DNA from: Methylomonas rosea
GTDB taxonomy: Bacteria; Pseudomonadota; Gammaproteobacteria; Methylococcales; Methylomonadaceae
Length of the DNA: 64,000 nucleotides
NCBI RefSeq assembly: GCF_024505055.1
Contig: NZ_JANIBL010000012.1
Location: 1-64,000 of the forward strand
Direction of reading: 5' to 3'
In this document: piece after piece, positions 19,227 through 27,884 of the stretch
Layout: every line of letters begins with the position of its first letter
Position numbering within the stretch: the stretch's first letter is position 1
Translations under genes and position numbers: made by a program
Notes under the pieces: model-generated
What the model was told of the DNA's origin: nothing
The model's database searches: none
Seen by the model: the letters and a program-made list of their open reading frames with translations, nothing else

Positions 19227-20224
19227 AAAGTTAAAATCGATGCCGCGAATCACCATGTTCATCGCGGCCAGTTGCCAAGTAGTGTGGTTGTATTCCTGAC
19301 CATAAATCGACACATCCCCAATTCGGCCTTGATGCTCGCGGATAAAGCTTTCCGATTGCACAAAAAAGCCGCCGCTGCCCATCGCCGGGTCGTAGACGCG
19401 GCCTTTAAACGGTTCCAGCATTTGCACAATCAGGCTGACAATGGATTTGGGCGTGTAGAACTGCCCGCCTTTTTTGCCTTCAGCCAGAGCAAACTGGCCG
19501 AGAAAATATTCGTAGACATGGCCGAGGATGTCTTTGCTGCTGAGGCTGGCGTGTTTGAATGGGATGGTGGCGATTAAGTCAATCAGCTCGCCCAGTTTAG
19601 CGGGGTCGATTTGCAGACTGGTATAGCGTTTGTTGAGAATGCCTTTGAGTTTGGCGTTGTCTTGTTCGATGGCTTCCAGCGCATGGTCGATTAACTGCCC
19701 GACCGAGCTGATGCGGGTGCACAGGCGTTTTTCGGCGTCGTCTTCCGGCGCTTGAGTCAGCACGTCACCGGCTTTGCTCAGCCAAATCACACTGTTAATC
19801 ACCACTTTGTTCTGGTTTTGCAAAAACTCCCAGCGCGCCACTTTCGGCACCCAAAACACGTTGGTTTCGGCATAGTAGTCGCGTTGTTCGAGCTCGGCGT
19901 TGATTTCGGCTTGGTAGTCGGGGCTGTCCTCGCCGCCAAAGTCGGCGGGGTCCAGGTAGTATTCGTGGTCCGGGTTTTTAAATTGCTCGGTTAGCTCGGC
20001 GCGGCGAATATCAAACGAGTCGCTGACGTATTTTAAAAAGATCAAGCCCAGTACCGTGTGTTTGTATTGCGCGGCATCCAGCGTGGAGCGCAGCTTGTCG
20101 GCGCTGGTCCAGAGTTTTTTATCGAGCTTGTTTAAAAACTGTTGTTCGTCGTCATTGACCATGGGCATTAGGTTTTTTAAATTAATTCTGGCGTCTAGTG
20201 GGATTTATCGGCGTCTGCCAATCA

Positions 20225-20683
20225 CTACAAATAAGGTTGGACGAAACGTTTTACTGAATCCAACACATCGATGAGGGAGGCTGTTAGATCAAGCGCCTTG
20301 TTGATGATTTCCGCTTTGAGTTCAGGATCATCAGGGTAATCGTGTGCAAAGGTGTTTCTGACTTCACGCAGCAACAACCAATCATCCGCCGATGGAATCG
20401 CACCAATTTTTTCAAGGCGATTCAACTTGTCTATAAATGCTTTTAACTCGCCGGGTTCTTTTGTCAGCTCTAACACCGCCGGAAACAGCTTGGCGCCCAT
20501 TGCATCCTGCAATTTCCCAAATCGGACAGAAAACTGATCCAGGACGGCAATCTCAGTATCGGTCAAACGACTTAAACCATGTTCGTCAAATGGGGCATGA
20601 CATTGCAGTTGACTGACAGCCCACCGCAACCTATCGGCATGACGGTCACAGATTTTTAGTATCTCTTGAATGGCTGTAATCAT
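20225..20683 (-). CDS. hepT: HEPN-domain toxin, HepT-like
   Basis: A 152-residue all-helical protein with the HEPN RNase motif R-x4-H-x-Y seen as RNTFAHDY near residue 110. HepT-type toxins cleave RNA and are silenced when the partner MntA nucleotidyltransferase adds AMP to the tyrosine of this motif. The gene overlaps the nucleotidyltransferase gene by 4 bp (ATGA), so translation is coupled. It lies 56 bp ahead of hsdM on the same strand. The domain is longer at the N terminus than the minimal HepT but the motif is intact. Confidence 0.82.
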   Translation of the reverse strand: MITAIQEILKICDRHADRLRWAVSQLQCHAPFDEHGLSRLTDTEIAVLDQFSVRFGKLQDAMGAKLFPAVLELTKEPGELKAFIDKLNRLEKIGAIPSADDWLLLREVRNTFAHDYPDDPELKAEIINKALDLTASLIDVLDSVKRFVQPYL

Positions 20684-20988
20684 TGCAACTGAATCCCGGT
20701 CTGTTTGGCAATTTGATAAATCGGTAACTCAACCGAGCCATTGGCCTTACGCAACACGACGTCGATTTTTTGATCCCCGAGTCTTTTGTGTAAATCACGT
20801 AGAAATTTCAATTTACTAGTGATTAAGTCCGCTGCCGATTGCGCTTGGACCTCGATATAAAGGTCGATGTCGCCACCTTTCTCGTCATCCCGGACTCTTG
20901 AGCCGAACAACCACACATGGGCATCTTCACCGAAGTTGCTTAAGACGCTTTCACGTATTGTTTGGGCTTGAGATTGTGACAACCGCAT
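20680..20988 (-). CDS. mntA: MNT-type nucleotidyltransferase antitoxin
   Basis: A 102-residue minimal nucleotidyltransferase. The hallmark Gly-Ser ... Asp-x-Asp is present as GSRVRDDEKGGDIDLYIE near residues 30-47, with a nine-residue gap between GS and DxD. Further on is KIDVVLRK, the third acidic position. MntA proteins transfer AMP to the HEPN partner and neutralise it. The stop overlaps the hepT start by 4 bp. Upstream, the gene lies next to the terminator of ssrA, read on the same strand, so it probably has its own promoter in the 95-bp gap. Confidence 0.85.
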   Translation of the reverse strand: MRLSQSQAQTIRESVLSNFGEDAHVWLFGSRVRDDEKGGDIDLYIEVQAQSAADLITSKLKFLRDLHKRLGDQKIDVVLRKANGSVELPIYQIAKQTGIQLQ

Positions 20989-21082
20989 GGTTTATTGCTC
21001 CTTCAACAGCATTTGCAAGCCTTTCAGCCATATACTCAGGTAAACGAACGGGTACTGAGATTTTAGTAGACTTTACCAGACA

Positions 21083-21118
21083 TAAAAAACCCCGCGAAGT
21101 CTTGAAACTCGCAGGGTT
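21083..21118 (-). terminator. Rho-independent terminator of ssrA
   Basis: On the minus strand AACCCTGCGAGT pairs with ACTTCGCGGGGTT around a six-base loop (TTCAAG) and is followed by TTTTTT. It starts about 33 bp beyond the tmRNA CCA end and ends before mntA. Confidence 0.85.
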
Positions 21119-21150
21119 CGGTACATCTTAGGACGTTTAATACACATTCT

Positions 21151-21531
21151 TGGTGGAGGTGGGGGGAATTGAACCCCCGTCCGCAAGCACTCCGCCACAA
21201 GCTCTACATGCTTATCCCGCGCTTTTGATTTAACTGTTGACTACCCGTCGGGCCAAGAGGATCAACAGCGATTTCGATTGGATTTAGCGCTTCGGGCTCC
21301 GAACTAAGCCTTGGCGCGAGCTTATGTAATATGATCCCTGAGCGCCTCCCGAAAGAGACTCCAGACGCATAAGTACATCTGGTCAGAGAAGTGGTGCAGG
21401 TTTTAAGCTGCTAAGGCCACTGAGTAGTTTTCGTCGTTTGCGAATACTTGTTTTCAGTAGGTTTTACGAGCTGTACTGTGCTCGGCATGCACCTGAGGTT
21501 TTGCTACCCACGTCGAAGCCATGTCACCCCC
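21151..21531 (-). ncRNA. ssrA: Transfer-messenger RNA
   Basis: tmRNA of about 381 nt, which rescues stalled ribosomes together with SmpB. The 5' end GGGGGTGACATGGCTTCGACG pairs with the 3' end CACCTCC-ACCA as a seven-bp acceptor stem with one G-U pair. The T-arm GGGGGTTCAATTCCCCCC is intact and the CCA is encoded. The tag frame runs from the resume codon GCA (21441-21439) to TAA (21405-21403) and encodes ANDENYSVALAA. This keeps the ANDENY start and a hydrophobic ALAA degradation end. It is a one-piece tmRNA, not the permuted form. Confidence 0.97.
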
Positions 21532-21541
21532 AAGAGTTCTC

Positions 21542-21571
21542 ATTCTATCAAATCGATAAAATAATTGTCAG
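21542..21571 (-). promoter_or_regulatory. Sigma-70 type promoter of ssrA
   Basis: On the minus strand CTGACA (21571-21566) and TAGAAT (21547-21542) are separated by 18 bp; each differs from the consensus -35 and -10 hexamers at one base. The -10 ends 10 bp before the mature tmRNA 5' end, which leaves room for a short 5' leader removed by RNase P. Confidence 0.7.
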
Positions 21572-21789
21572 CAATATGGGTTTTAAATCAATTATTTCAA
21601 GAGACACTGTTTCCCTTTCGCCTAAACCTCTCCGCCGTAACCTAAGTTACTTGACGGGACAGTTTGCGGCCTATTGCGTTCATACTACTCTACCTTATTT
21701 TATAAGTTGTCCCAGCCCATGCTATCCGCTATAAATCAACGCAAAACAGTTCGCCTAGCGCCAGACACACTACCGACAGGAGCCACTGC

Positions 21790-22734
21790 GTGCAATATAA
21801 AGATTATTACCAGATTCTCGGCGTCAACCGCGATGCGGCAATAGCTGACATCAAAAAGGCTTACCGCAAGCTGGCGCGCAAATACCACCCGGACATTTCC
21901 AAGGAAAAGGATGCCGAGCAGCATATGAAAGAGATCAACGAAGCCTATGCGGTGCTATCCGACACGGAAAAACGCGCGGCTTACGATCAACTCGGCCGCG
22001 GCTACCGGCCAGGACAGGAGTTCCATCCACCGCCAAATTGGGACGCCGGTTTCGAATTCTCCAGCACTGACGCGGCGGATTTCGGCGACTTTTTCAGTCA
22101 ATTATTCGGCAAGATGGGCGCGGGCCGGGCGCGGGGCGGGCCGTTCGAGAGCCAGACCGGCTTTCACACCCAAGGCGAGGACCATCACGCCAAAGTGTTG
22201 CTGGATATAGGCGATGCCTTTAGCGGCGCAGCACGGCAAATCAGTTTGCGGGTACCGCGCATGGACGCCGGCGGCCACGTTATTCTTGATACCCGGACCT
22301 TGAACGTAAAAATCCCCAAAGGCGTGTATGAAGGCCAGATCATCCGTTTGGCCGGCCAGGGCGCGCCGGGCATGGGCAGTGGCAAACCCGGCGACTTGTT
22401 GCTGGAAGTGCATTTCAATCCACATCCGCGTTTGCGGGTAGACGGCAGCAATCTGCATATGAATCTACCGCTAACGCCCTGGGAAGCGGCGCTGGGGGCG
22501 ATGGTGCCGGTGAATTTATTTGATACCGGTTTAAAGGTGCGCATCCCGGAAGGCACGCAAAGCGGTCAGCAACTGCGGCTGCGCGGCAAGGGTATTCCCA
22601 GCGCGACGCCCGGCGATTTGCTGCTGGATATTCAGGTGGTATTGCCGCCTGCTAAATCGCCTAAAGCCCGAGAACTTTACGAAACCATGGCGCGCGAACT
22701 GGCTTTTGACCCGCGCACAAACTACAGGAGTTAA
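21790..22734 (+). CDS. cbpA: Curved DNA-binding protein CbpA, DnaJ-type co-chaperone
   Basis: A 314-residue class B J-protein. The J domain spans residues 1-70 with the HPD motif at 33-35, followed by a Gly/Phe-type linker and two C-terminal substrate domains (from about 125). There is no Cys-rich zinc domain, which separates it from DnaJ. CbpA stimulates DnaK and binds curved DNA. The start is a GTG with an AGGAG ribosome site (caggagccactgcGTG); the J-domain begins right after it. The gene is 3 bp upstream of cbpM, whose product inhibits CbpA, so the pair is clearly an operon. Confidence 0.95.
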   Translation: MQYKDYYQILGVNRDAAIADIKKAYRKLARKYHPDISKEKDAEQHMKEINEAYAVLSDTEKRAAYDQLGRGYRPGQEFHPPPNWDAGFEFSSTDAADFGDFFSQLFGKMGAGRARGGPFESQTGFHTQGEDHHAKVLLDIGDAFSGAARQISLRVPRMDAGGHVILDTRTLNVKIPKGVYEGQIIRLAGQGAPGMGSGKPGDLLLEVHFNPHPRLRVDGSNLHMNLPLTPWEAALGAMVPVNLFDTGLKVRIPEGTQSGQQLRLRGKGIPSATPGDLLLDIQVVLPPAKSPKARELYETMARELAFDPRTNYRS

Positions 22735-22737
22735 AGC

Positions 22738-23046
22738 ATGCCATCAGCCGAGAACTTGATAGACGCCGTTCTGGAAGACAGCGGCCTGACTTTGCAGCAG
22801 CTGGCCACTATCTGTGCGGTGGAGCCGGAATGGGTTACCCGGCATATTGAAGACGGCTTGCTTAACCCGCTGCCGCAGCAGCAAAGCGAATGGCGTTTTT
22901 CCAGCGCGCATCTGGTGCGGGTACGGCGCATCGTCAGTTTGGAGCGCAATTTCGAAGCGGTGCCGGAGCTGGCTGCGCTGGTTGCCGACATGCAGGAAGA
23001 GATCGACGAATTGCGCCGCCGTTTGCGCCGGGCCGGCCTGGAGTAG
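22738..23046 (+). CDS. cbpM: Chaperone modulator CbpM
   Basis: A 102-residue protein of the CbpM/YccV-type modulator family with a MerR-like helical fold. Seen are LTLQQLATICAVEPEWVTRHIEDGLL and RFSSAHLVRVRRIVSLERNFEAVPELAALVADMQEEI, followed by a short C-terminal coiled coil (EELRRRLRR-like). It binds the J domain of CbpA and blocks both its co-chaperone and DNA-binding activity. The start follows the cbpA stop by 3 bp with AGGAG just upstream, and its stop is 3 bp before the next gene. Confidence 0.92.
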   Translation: MPSAENLIDAVLEDSGLTLQQLATICAVEPEWVTRHIEDGLLNPLPQQQSEWRFSSAHLVRVRRIVSLERNFEAVPELAALVADMQEEIDELRRRLRRAGLE

Positions 23047-23049
23047 CCC

Positions 23050-24003
23050 ATGCAAAGCATAGCCTGGCATCGTCATAGCTGGCTCAACCGGCTGCAAACA
23101 GTGCTGCTGATGCTGGCGCTACTGGCAATCTGCACCTTGGCCGGCAGTTTATTATTCGGGGAAGAAGGCATCTGGATGGCATTGGCAACCGGCGTGTTTG
23201 CACTGATCTTAGAGCCGGCGGCTGCTTGGCGCTTGACGTTGAGCCTTTACCGAGCCCGGCCGATTTATCCGCAGGAAGCGCCGGCTCTATGGCAAATCTT
23301 GCAGGTGTTAGCCGAGCGCGCCGAATTGCCCAGCGTGCCGACGCCGTATTACATCCCCAGCCCACTAATCAATGCCTTTGCAGTCGGTAGCCGCAAGCAA
23401 TCGGCCATCGCCTTGACCGATGGCTTATTCAACCAACTAAATTCGCGGGAACTGGCCGGCGTGTTGGCGCACGAAATGGCGCATATCGCCAATAACGATT
23501 TGCGGGTGATGGGTTTGGCCGACGCGATTAGCCGAATTACCGCATTGTTCGCCGCAACCGGTCAGTTGTTTTTGCTGCTGTCGCTGCCTTTACTGGTGTT
23601 TGGCGAGATCAGCTTTCAAATCAATTGGCCGGGCTTACTGCTGCTATTGTTCTCGCCGCATTTGGCCTTGCTGATGCAATTGGGCTTATCGCGCATCCGC
23701 GAGTACGATGCCGACTTGAATGCCGCGGCGCTGACCGGTGATCCTTTAGGTTTGGCATCGGCATTGGCGCATATCGAGAAAATCAGCGGCGGTTGGTTGT
23801 CGATTTTACTGCCGGGCTGGGGCAACCCGGAACCATCCTGGCTGCGCACCCATCCGCCCACAGCGGAACGCATCCGACGTCTGCAAGCCTTAAGCCCCAG
23901 CCGGCAGCAAACGTTTTGGCAAGAGCCGTTCGCCGCTCCGGGCTACGCTAACCGGGTGATTATTCGTCCGGCGCGTTGGCGCATCGGCGGTTTGTGGCGA
24001 TAA
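23050..24003 (+). CDS. M48 family zinc metalloprotease, HtpX-like membrane protein
   Basis: A 317-residue integral membrane protease. Two N-terminal membrane segments (about residues 15-60) precede the catalytic helix VLAHEMAHIANND, whose HExxH (HEMAH, near residue 141) binds zinc. A third ligand is likely the Glu in SRIREYDADLNAAALTGDP. Another hydrophobic pair (LFLLLSLPLLVFGEI, LLLLLFSPHLALLMQL) lies between them. HtpX-type proteases degrade misfolded membrane proteins. The gene starts 3 bp after cbpM, so a proteostasis operon cbpA-cbpM-protease is likely. It is longer than classical HtpX at the C terminus and could be a paralogue, so I leave the symbol blank. Confidence 0.9.
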   Translation: MQSIAWHRHSWLNRLQTVLLMLALLAICTLAGSLLFGEEGIWMALATGVFALILEPAAAWRLTLSLYRARPIYPQEAPALWQILQVLAERAELPSVPTPYYIPSPLINAFAVGSRKQSAIALTDGLFNQLNSRELAGVLAHEMAHIANNDLRVMGLADAISRITALFAATGQLFLLLSLPLLVFGEISFQINWPGLLLLLFSPHLALLMQLGLSRIREYDADLNAAALTGDPLGLASALAHIEKISGGWLSILLPGWGNPEPSWLRTHPPTAERIRRLQALSPSRQQTFWQEPFAAPGYANRVIIRPARWRIGGLWR

Positions 24004-24064
24004 TCGGTATTCCTTGGGCGAATGAATTCGCCCCTACAATCCAGCATCAACGCCGAGATAATTT

Positions 24065-24499
24065 ATGAGCGAATCCCTGCATTTAGTCTGCCCGCATTGC
24101 CAAGCCGTCAACCGCGTACCCGCCACTCGTCTGTCGCAAGGCCCCAAGTGCGGACAATGCCATCAAGCCTTGTTCAGCGGCCATCCGTTGGCGCTGACTT
24201 CGAAAAGCTTTGAAACCCATCTGGCGCGCAACGACATTCCGTTACTGGTGGATTTTTGGGCGGACTGGTGCGGACCATGCAAAATGATGGCGCCGGCTTT
24301 TGCCCAAGCCGCGCAAATTTTGGAACCGCGTGTTCGTTTGGGCAAAGTCGACACGGAAGCCGAGCAACAGCTCAGCGCCCGATACAATATTCGCAGCATT
24401 CCAACGCTGATTCTATTCAAGGGAGGAAAAGAACTGACCAGACAAGCCGGCGCGCTGAGCGCGCAAGACATTGTGCGCTGGGTCAATAGCCAGCTATAA
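24065..24499 (+). CDS. trxC: Thioredoxin 2
   Basis: A 144-residue TrxC-type thioredoxin. The N-terminal zinc-binding segment has two CxxC pairs (CPHCQAVNRVP and CGQCHQALF), and the thioredoxin fold carries the active site WADWCGPCKMM near residue 70 and the cis-Pro loop SIPTLILFKGG. It reduces protein disulfides in the cytoplasm and is often induced by oxidative stress. It lies 61 bp after the M48 protease gene on the same strand and overlaps the 3' end of the convergent glycosyltransferase gene by 6 bp. Confidence 0.95.
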   Translation: MSESLHLVCPHCQAVNRVPATRLSQGPKCGQCHQALFSGHPLALTSKSFETHLARNDIPLLVDFWADWCGPCKMMAPAFAQAAQILEPRVRLGKVDTEAEQQLSARYNIRSIPTLILFKGGKELTRQAGALSAQDIVRWVNSQL

Positions 24500-25864
24500 G
24501 CGCGGCTCGGTTTGGCCGATCGCTATCGGCAGATCGCCGGCGACGTGCCGCTGCCACATGGTTTGATACAAAGCTTCCAAATGCCGGGTATAGGCCTTGA
24601 TGTCGAATAGCGGGGTACTGAGGCGATTATCTGCCAGTTTTTGCCTAACCTCGCTTAAGCGCGCCGGATTAGTCGCCAATTCTAGGGCTAGATCGTAATA
24701 GCCTTCCAAATCCTCGGCGATCAATTCCGGCAAACCAATCGCGTGCAGCAAACTGCCTGCTACTCTGGATGCAAACGTATCGCCGACGCAGGTCACTATG
24801 GGCACCCCCACCCATAAGGCATCGCTGGCGGTGGTATGCGCATTGTAAGGCTGGGTATCCAACACCAGATCAGCCAAAGCCAAACGGCCCAAATGTTCTA
24901 ACTGCGGCAGATCATCCGCAAATACCAATCGATCCGGGGCAATGCCGCGTTGATAAGCTTCGTTTCTGAGCCTACCTTTGGCTTTGGAGTTTTTAAGCAG
25001 CCACAATACGCTGCCAGGCACGCTATACAACAGCCGGCACCAGATATCGAATACGTCAGGGGTGATTTTGTAAGCCTGATTAAAGCAACAAAACACAAAG
25101 CTGTGCTGGTCCAAACCGTGTTGCGCGCGCTTGGTGGACTTACCGATCGGCGCATGCCGACCGTGCGGTTGATAGCTGTCGGGCAGGTAGGCAAAGGCTT
25201 CGCTGTAGTCAGCGGCGCTGGCAGCAGGGGTCAGGTAAGGATCGGTGATGATGTAGTCGCAAAAGTCGCCTCCCAAGGTACCGGGATAACCGAGATAATT
25301 GACTTGGATCGGTGCAGGCCGGTAGCTGAGAATCTCGGTGCGGGTGCCGCGCGTGTAGCCTTTTAAATCGATCAGAATGTCGATGTTGTCGTCATGTATG
25401 GCTTGCGCGGCTTCAGATAGTGACAGGGCTTGCAGATCGACAAAGCTGTCGAAAAACTCACACAGCCGCTGGCGCATGCCTAGGCCGTCGTCCGGACCAT
25501 AAGAATAGGCATACACCTCGAATTGCTCTCTATCATGCGCTTCGAACAGTTCCGCCAACAAAAAAGCCGTGGCATGTTCATGAAAATCGCAGGATAAATA
25601 ACCCAGACGAATTTTGGGCCGGCTGCTGGTAGCATAGCTAAAGGCCAGATCGGCCCGCTCAACAGCGCTGGCATCGATGCGATCTTTCAACCACAGATCG
25701 GCGCACAACCGTTGTTCGGCAGCCGACACACCCGGTATCGACAACAAATGAAAGGGCGATACTTTATTGCTTTCCTGAGCCGCCAGGCTAACGCGCATTT
25801 TCTCGCGCCATTCCTCAACCCGCTCCCACTCGCAAAGGCTACGACTGCGATCATAGAATTTCAT
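24494..25864 (-). CDS. SPINDLY/O-GlcNAc-transferase-like glycosyltransferase without TPR repeats
   Basis: A GT41-type catalytic region: LGYLSCDFHEHATAFL, YRPAPIQVNYLGYPGT, DYIITDPYLTP, YLPDSYQ, FCCFNQAYKITP, LWLLKN, RLVFADDLPQLEHLGRLALADLVLDTQPYNAHTTASDALWVGVPIVTC and GDTFASRVAGSLL. In most bacterial relatives this region follows a long array of tetratricopeptide repeats. Here only the short linker YDRSRSLCEWERVEEW precedes it. The start at 25864 has a CGGAG site; a longer frame to 25927 runs through a REP palindrome and looks non-coding. The result is about 456 residues. It may be a natural single-domain enzyme or a gene whose 5' part was lost. Likely substrate is a protein, unknown here. 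Confidence 0.82.
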   Translation of the reverse strand: MKFYDRSRSLCEWERVEEWREKMRVSLAAQESNKVSPFHLLSIPGVSAAEQRLCADLWLKDRIDASAVERADLAFSYATSSRPKIRLGYLSCDFHEHATAFLLAELFEAHDREQFEVYAYSYGPDDGLGMRQRLCEFFDSFVDLQALSLSEAAQAIHDDNIDILIDLKGYTRGTRTEILSYRPAPIQVNYLGYPGTLGGDFCDYIITDPYLTPAASAADYSEAFAYLPDSYQPHGRHAPIGKSTKRAQHGLDQHSFVFCCFNQAYKITPDVFDIWCRLLYSVPGSVLWLLKNSKAKGRLRNEAYQRGIAPDRLVFADDLPQLEHLGRLALADLVLDTQPYNAHTTASDALWVGVPIVTCVGDTFASRVAGSLLHAIGLPELIAEDLEGYYDLALELATNPARLSEVRQKLADNRLSTPLFDIKAYTRHLEALYQTMWQRHVAGDLPIAIGQTEPRL

Positions 25865-25896
25865 CTGCCTGACTCCGTCGCCATCCTGCCCAATGG

Positions 25897-25914
25897 CCCG
25901 CGCAGATGCGCGGG
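25897..25914. repeat. REP-like palindrome upstream of the glycosyltransferase gene
   Basis: A perfect inverted repeat, CCCGCGCA-GA-TGCGCGGG, lies 33 bp upstream of the glycosyltransferase start. The stem is related to the REP stems at 3123-3137 and 46152-46221. It may mark the point where the gene lost upstream sequence, or simply act as an intergenic REP. Confidence 0.6.
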
Positions 25915-25979
25915 ACCTGAACCTCATGGTACCCCAAATCCGCCGCGATGCCGGATTTATCGGGGTAAGGACTAAAGCA

Positions 25980-26402
25980 CTACAGCATTTGCAATAGTGG
26001 TTTTAGGGGAACGGCGAATTTCTGCCGGGCGACGTCGCCAACTACACCGGTATAACTGCGCTGCAAATATAAATCCACGCCGCAGACCCTGGCGATCATG
26101 GAGCAGCGGCCGCTAAGCGCAAAATGCTCGCCTTGCAGACGATAAATTAACGGCACGCAATCGTTGCGCAAGATCGGGCCGGCGACGATCAAATCGATAC
26201 GCTGATCGAACATCTCGTATTCCAGGCTGTCCGGCAATAAGTCCAGCTCCGCCAATAATACTTTGTCATCGTCGCCAATCGTGCCGTAAATACTGCAACG
26301 GCAATGCTGCAAATCAGTCAGCAACAACTCGGCCAGTTTTTGCGTATTTAACCGACCAGGTTGTTGTTCAACCAGTTTTTCCAGTCCGTGTATCTGTCTC
26401 AT
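25980..26402 (-). CDS. Uncharacterised protein
   Basis: A 140-residue protein I do not recognise. It has no membrane segment or signal peptide. It contains four cysteines (HCRCSIYG, NDCVPLIYR, GRCSMIARVCGV), an acidic central part (GDDDKVLLAELDLLPDSLEYEMFDQRID) and a mixed alpha/beta composition. It lies upstream of the glycosyltransferase gene on the same strand and is divergent from cysD (90 bp between starts). Codon use resembles the neighbouring genes, so I consider it a real gene. No function is claimed. Confidence 0.6.
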   Translation of the reverse strand: MRQIHGLEKLVEQQPGRLNTQKLAELLLTDLQHCRCSIYGTIGDDDKVLLAELDLLPDSLEYEMFDQRIDLIVAGPILRNDCVPLIYRLQGEHFALSGRCSMIARVCGVDLYLQRSYTGVVGDVARQKFAVPLKPLLQML

Positions 26403-26492
26403 AAGCTTTGCCGATAGCGTCGATGGGGGTTTGCCTTTAAAATAGCGGGCTTACACTTCACAGCAAACATGGCCGTGCGCCCCGGATATTTG

Positions 26493-27401
26493 ATGACCGA
26501 TTATAAATTAACCCATCTGAAACAGCTCGAAGCAGAAAGCATCCATATCATTCGCGAAGTGGCGGCAGAATTTGAAAAGCCGGTCATGCTGTATTCCATC
26601 GGCAAGGATTCTGCCGTCATGCTGCATTTGACACGCAAAGCCTTTTTCCCCGGCAAACCGCCCTTCCCCTTATTGCATGTTGATACCACCTGGAAATTCC
26701 GAGAAATGATCGAGTTTCGTAACAACATGGCGAAAGATCTGGGCTGGGATTTAATCGTACATATCAACGAAGAAGGCGTCGCCCAAGGCATAGGCCCCTT
26801 CACCCATGGCAGTAAAAAACATACCGACGTGATGAAAACCGACGGTTTGAAACAAGCCCTGAACAAATACCAATTCGACGCGGCCTTCGGCGGTGCGCGC
26901 CGCGACGAGGAAAAGTCCCGCGCCAAGGAACGGGTGTATTCGTTCCGCGATAAAAATCACCGCTGGGACCCGAAAAACCAACGCCCGGAACTCTGGAACA
27001 TCTATAACGGCAAAGTCGATAAGGGCGAGTCCATCCGCGTCTTCCCGCTGTCCAACTGGACCGAACTCGATATTTGGCAATACATTCACCTGGAGAATAT
27101 CCCCATCGTGCCTTTGTACTTTGCCAAGGAGCGGCCGGTCGTCGAAAAAGACGGCATGCTGATCATGGTCGACGACGAGCGCATGCCAATCGGACCGAAT
27201 GACAAAGTTGAGATGAAAATGGTGCGTTTCCGCACACTGGGGTGTTATCCCTTGACCGGCGCGGTTGAATCGACTGCCACCACGCTGCCGGAAATTATCC
27301 AGGAAATGCTGCTGACCACCACCTCTGAGCGCCAGGGCCGTTTGATTGACCACGATCAGGCTGGGTCTATGGAGCAGAAAAAGCGGGAAGGTTACTTCTA
27401 A
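26493..27401 (+). CDS. cysD: Sulfate adenylyltransferase small subunit
   Basis: CysD, the PP-loop ATPase subunit that forms adenosine 5'-phosphosulfate from ATP and sulfate with CysN. From the ATG at 26493 it is 302 residues, matching the E. coli enzyme. Seen are [21 protein letters not shown], the PP-loop [12 protein letters not shown] at about residues 35-46, [31 protein letters not shown] and the C-terminal [25 protein letters not shown] region. An upstream in-frame ATG at 26469 would add eight unconserved residues, so I prefer the second start. cysN lies 1.1 kb downstream, with three inserted genes between the two. Confidence 0.97.
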   Translation: MTDYKLTHLKQLEAESIHIIREVAAEFEKPVMLYSIGKDSAVMLHLTRKAFFPGKPPFPLLHVDTTWKFREMIEFRNNMAKDLGWDLIVHINEEGVAQGIGPFTHGSKKHTDVMKTDGLKQALNKYQFDAAFGGARRDEEKSRAKERVYSFRDKNHRWDPKNQRPELWNIYNGKVDKGESIRVFPLSNWTELDIWQYIHLENIPIVPLYFAKERPVVEKDGMLIMVDDERMPIGPNDKVEMKMVRFRTLGCYPLTGAVESTATTLPEIIQEMLLTTTSERQGRLIDHDQAGSMEQKKREGYF

Positions 27402-27434
27402 CAATCCGGCAGTACGCGAAAGGCGGCAGCGATT

Positions 27435-27866
27435 ATGGCAATCAGAAATTTATTGCTGGTGTCTATCTTGCTTTATGCAGCAGATAGCTTAGGCGCGGTT
27501 TATAAATGTACCGATGCGAACGGCCGCGTTGTCTATTCAGACACCGCATGCGATACCAAAGTTGATCGTAAAGCCGCCAATTTGAAACCGCTTGCAGAAG
27601 TTAAAGCCGAGCAACCGCCTTTGTCCAAAATAACCGACAAGATTAAGAGCCTTTTCCATAGCGACTCAAATTCGGAACAAGCGGATGGCCCACCAACTGC
27701 CGGTGCCGTAGAGAACCGCTCGCAAAAATACGTATGCGACGGTCGCACCTATTGCTCACAAATGACTTCCTGCGAAGAAGCGACTTTTTTCATCAATAAC
27801 TGTCCGGACACCAAAATGGATGGCAACAATGACGGCATTCCCTGCGAAAAGCAGTGGTGTCGATAA
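27435..27866 (+). CDS. Exported DUF4124 plus excalibur calcium-binding domain protein
   Basis: A 143-residue exported protein. An N-terminal signal peptide (about residues 1-21, ending DSLGA) is followed by a DUF4124 motif, VYKCTDANGRVVYSDTAC. A low-complexity linker precedes a C-terminal excalibur domain: CDGRTYCSQMTSCEEATFFINNCPDTKMDGNNDGIPCEKQWC. The DxDxDG-like acidic loop (DGNNDGIPCE) fits calcium binding. Six conserved cysteines should form disulfides in the periplasm. It lies 33 bp after cysD and may be co-transcribed; no link to sulfate activation is known. Confidence 0.87.
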   Translation: MAIRNLLLVSILLYAADSLGAVYKCTDANGRVVYSDTACDTKVDRKAANLKPLAEVKAEQPPLSKITDKIKSLFHSDSNSEQADGPPTAGAVENRSQKYVCDGRTYCSQMTSCEEATFFINNCPDTKMDGNNDGIPCEKQWCR

Positions 27867-27884
27867 GTTTTTTACAGGTGGCTC

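Larger units (their letters stand above)
17709..20168 (-). pseudogene. hsdM: Type I restriction methylase subunit, interrupted by two insertions
   Basis: The N-terminal part (19227-20168) has the HsdM helical domain and the SAM-binding motif DPAMGSGGFF. It ends in the conserved IDFNF, then runs into foreign sequence and stops after nine codons. The C-terminal part (17709-18950) resumes exactly with GKEPANTYTNDQHPDLRADF, followed by the catalytic ANPPFNMREW. Between them is a 276-bp insertion with in-frame stops at both ends. Separately, between AETYHNWQ and YSDIPAFCKSATLAEI there is an in-frame insert of about 150 residues encoding a DUF559 nuclease domain. The C-terminal piece alone could restart at a GTG/ATG (18890/18887) but would lack the SAM motif. 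The methylase is therefore probably inactive unless the two pieces complement each other. Confidence 0.88.

Noticed and set aside
19029-19577. 182-codon plus-strand frame across the 276-bp insertion in hsdM
   Set aside because: Half of it is antisense to conserved HsdM sequence and the rest is the repeat-like insertion; the Arg/Ser-rich product shows no domain.
21151-21200. ssrA 3' end as an active phage or island attachment site
   Set aside because: No integrase gene is visible in the island and I found no second copy of the ssrA 3' end at its left flank by eye. Proximity alone is only suggestive.
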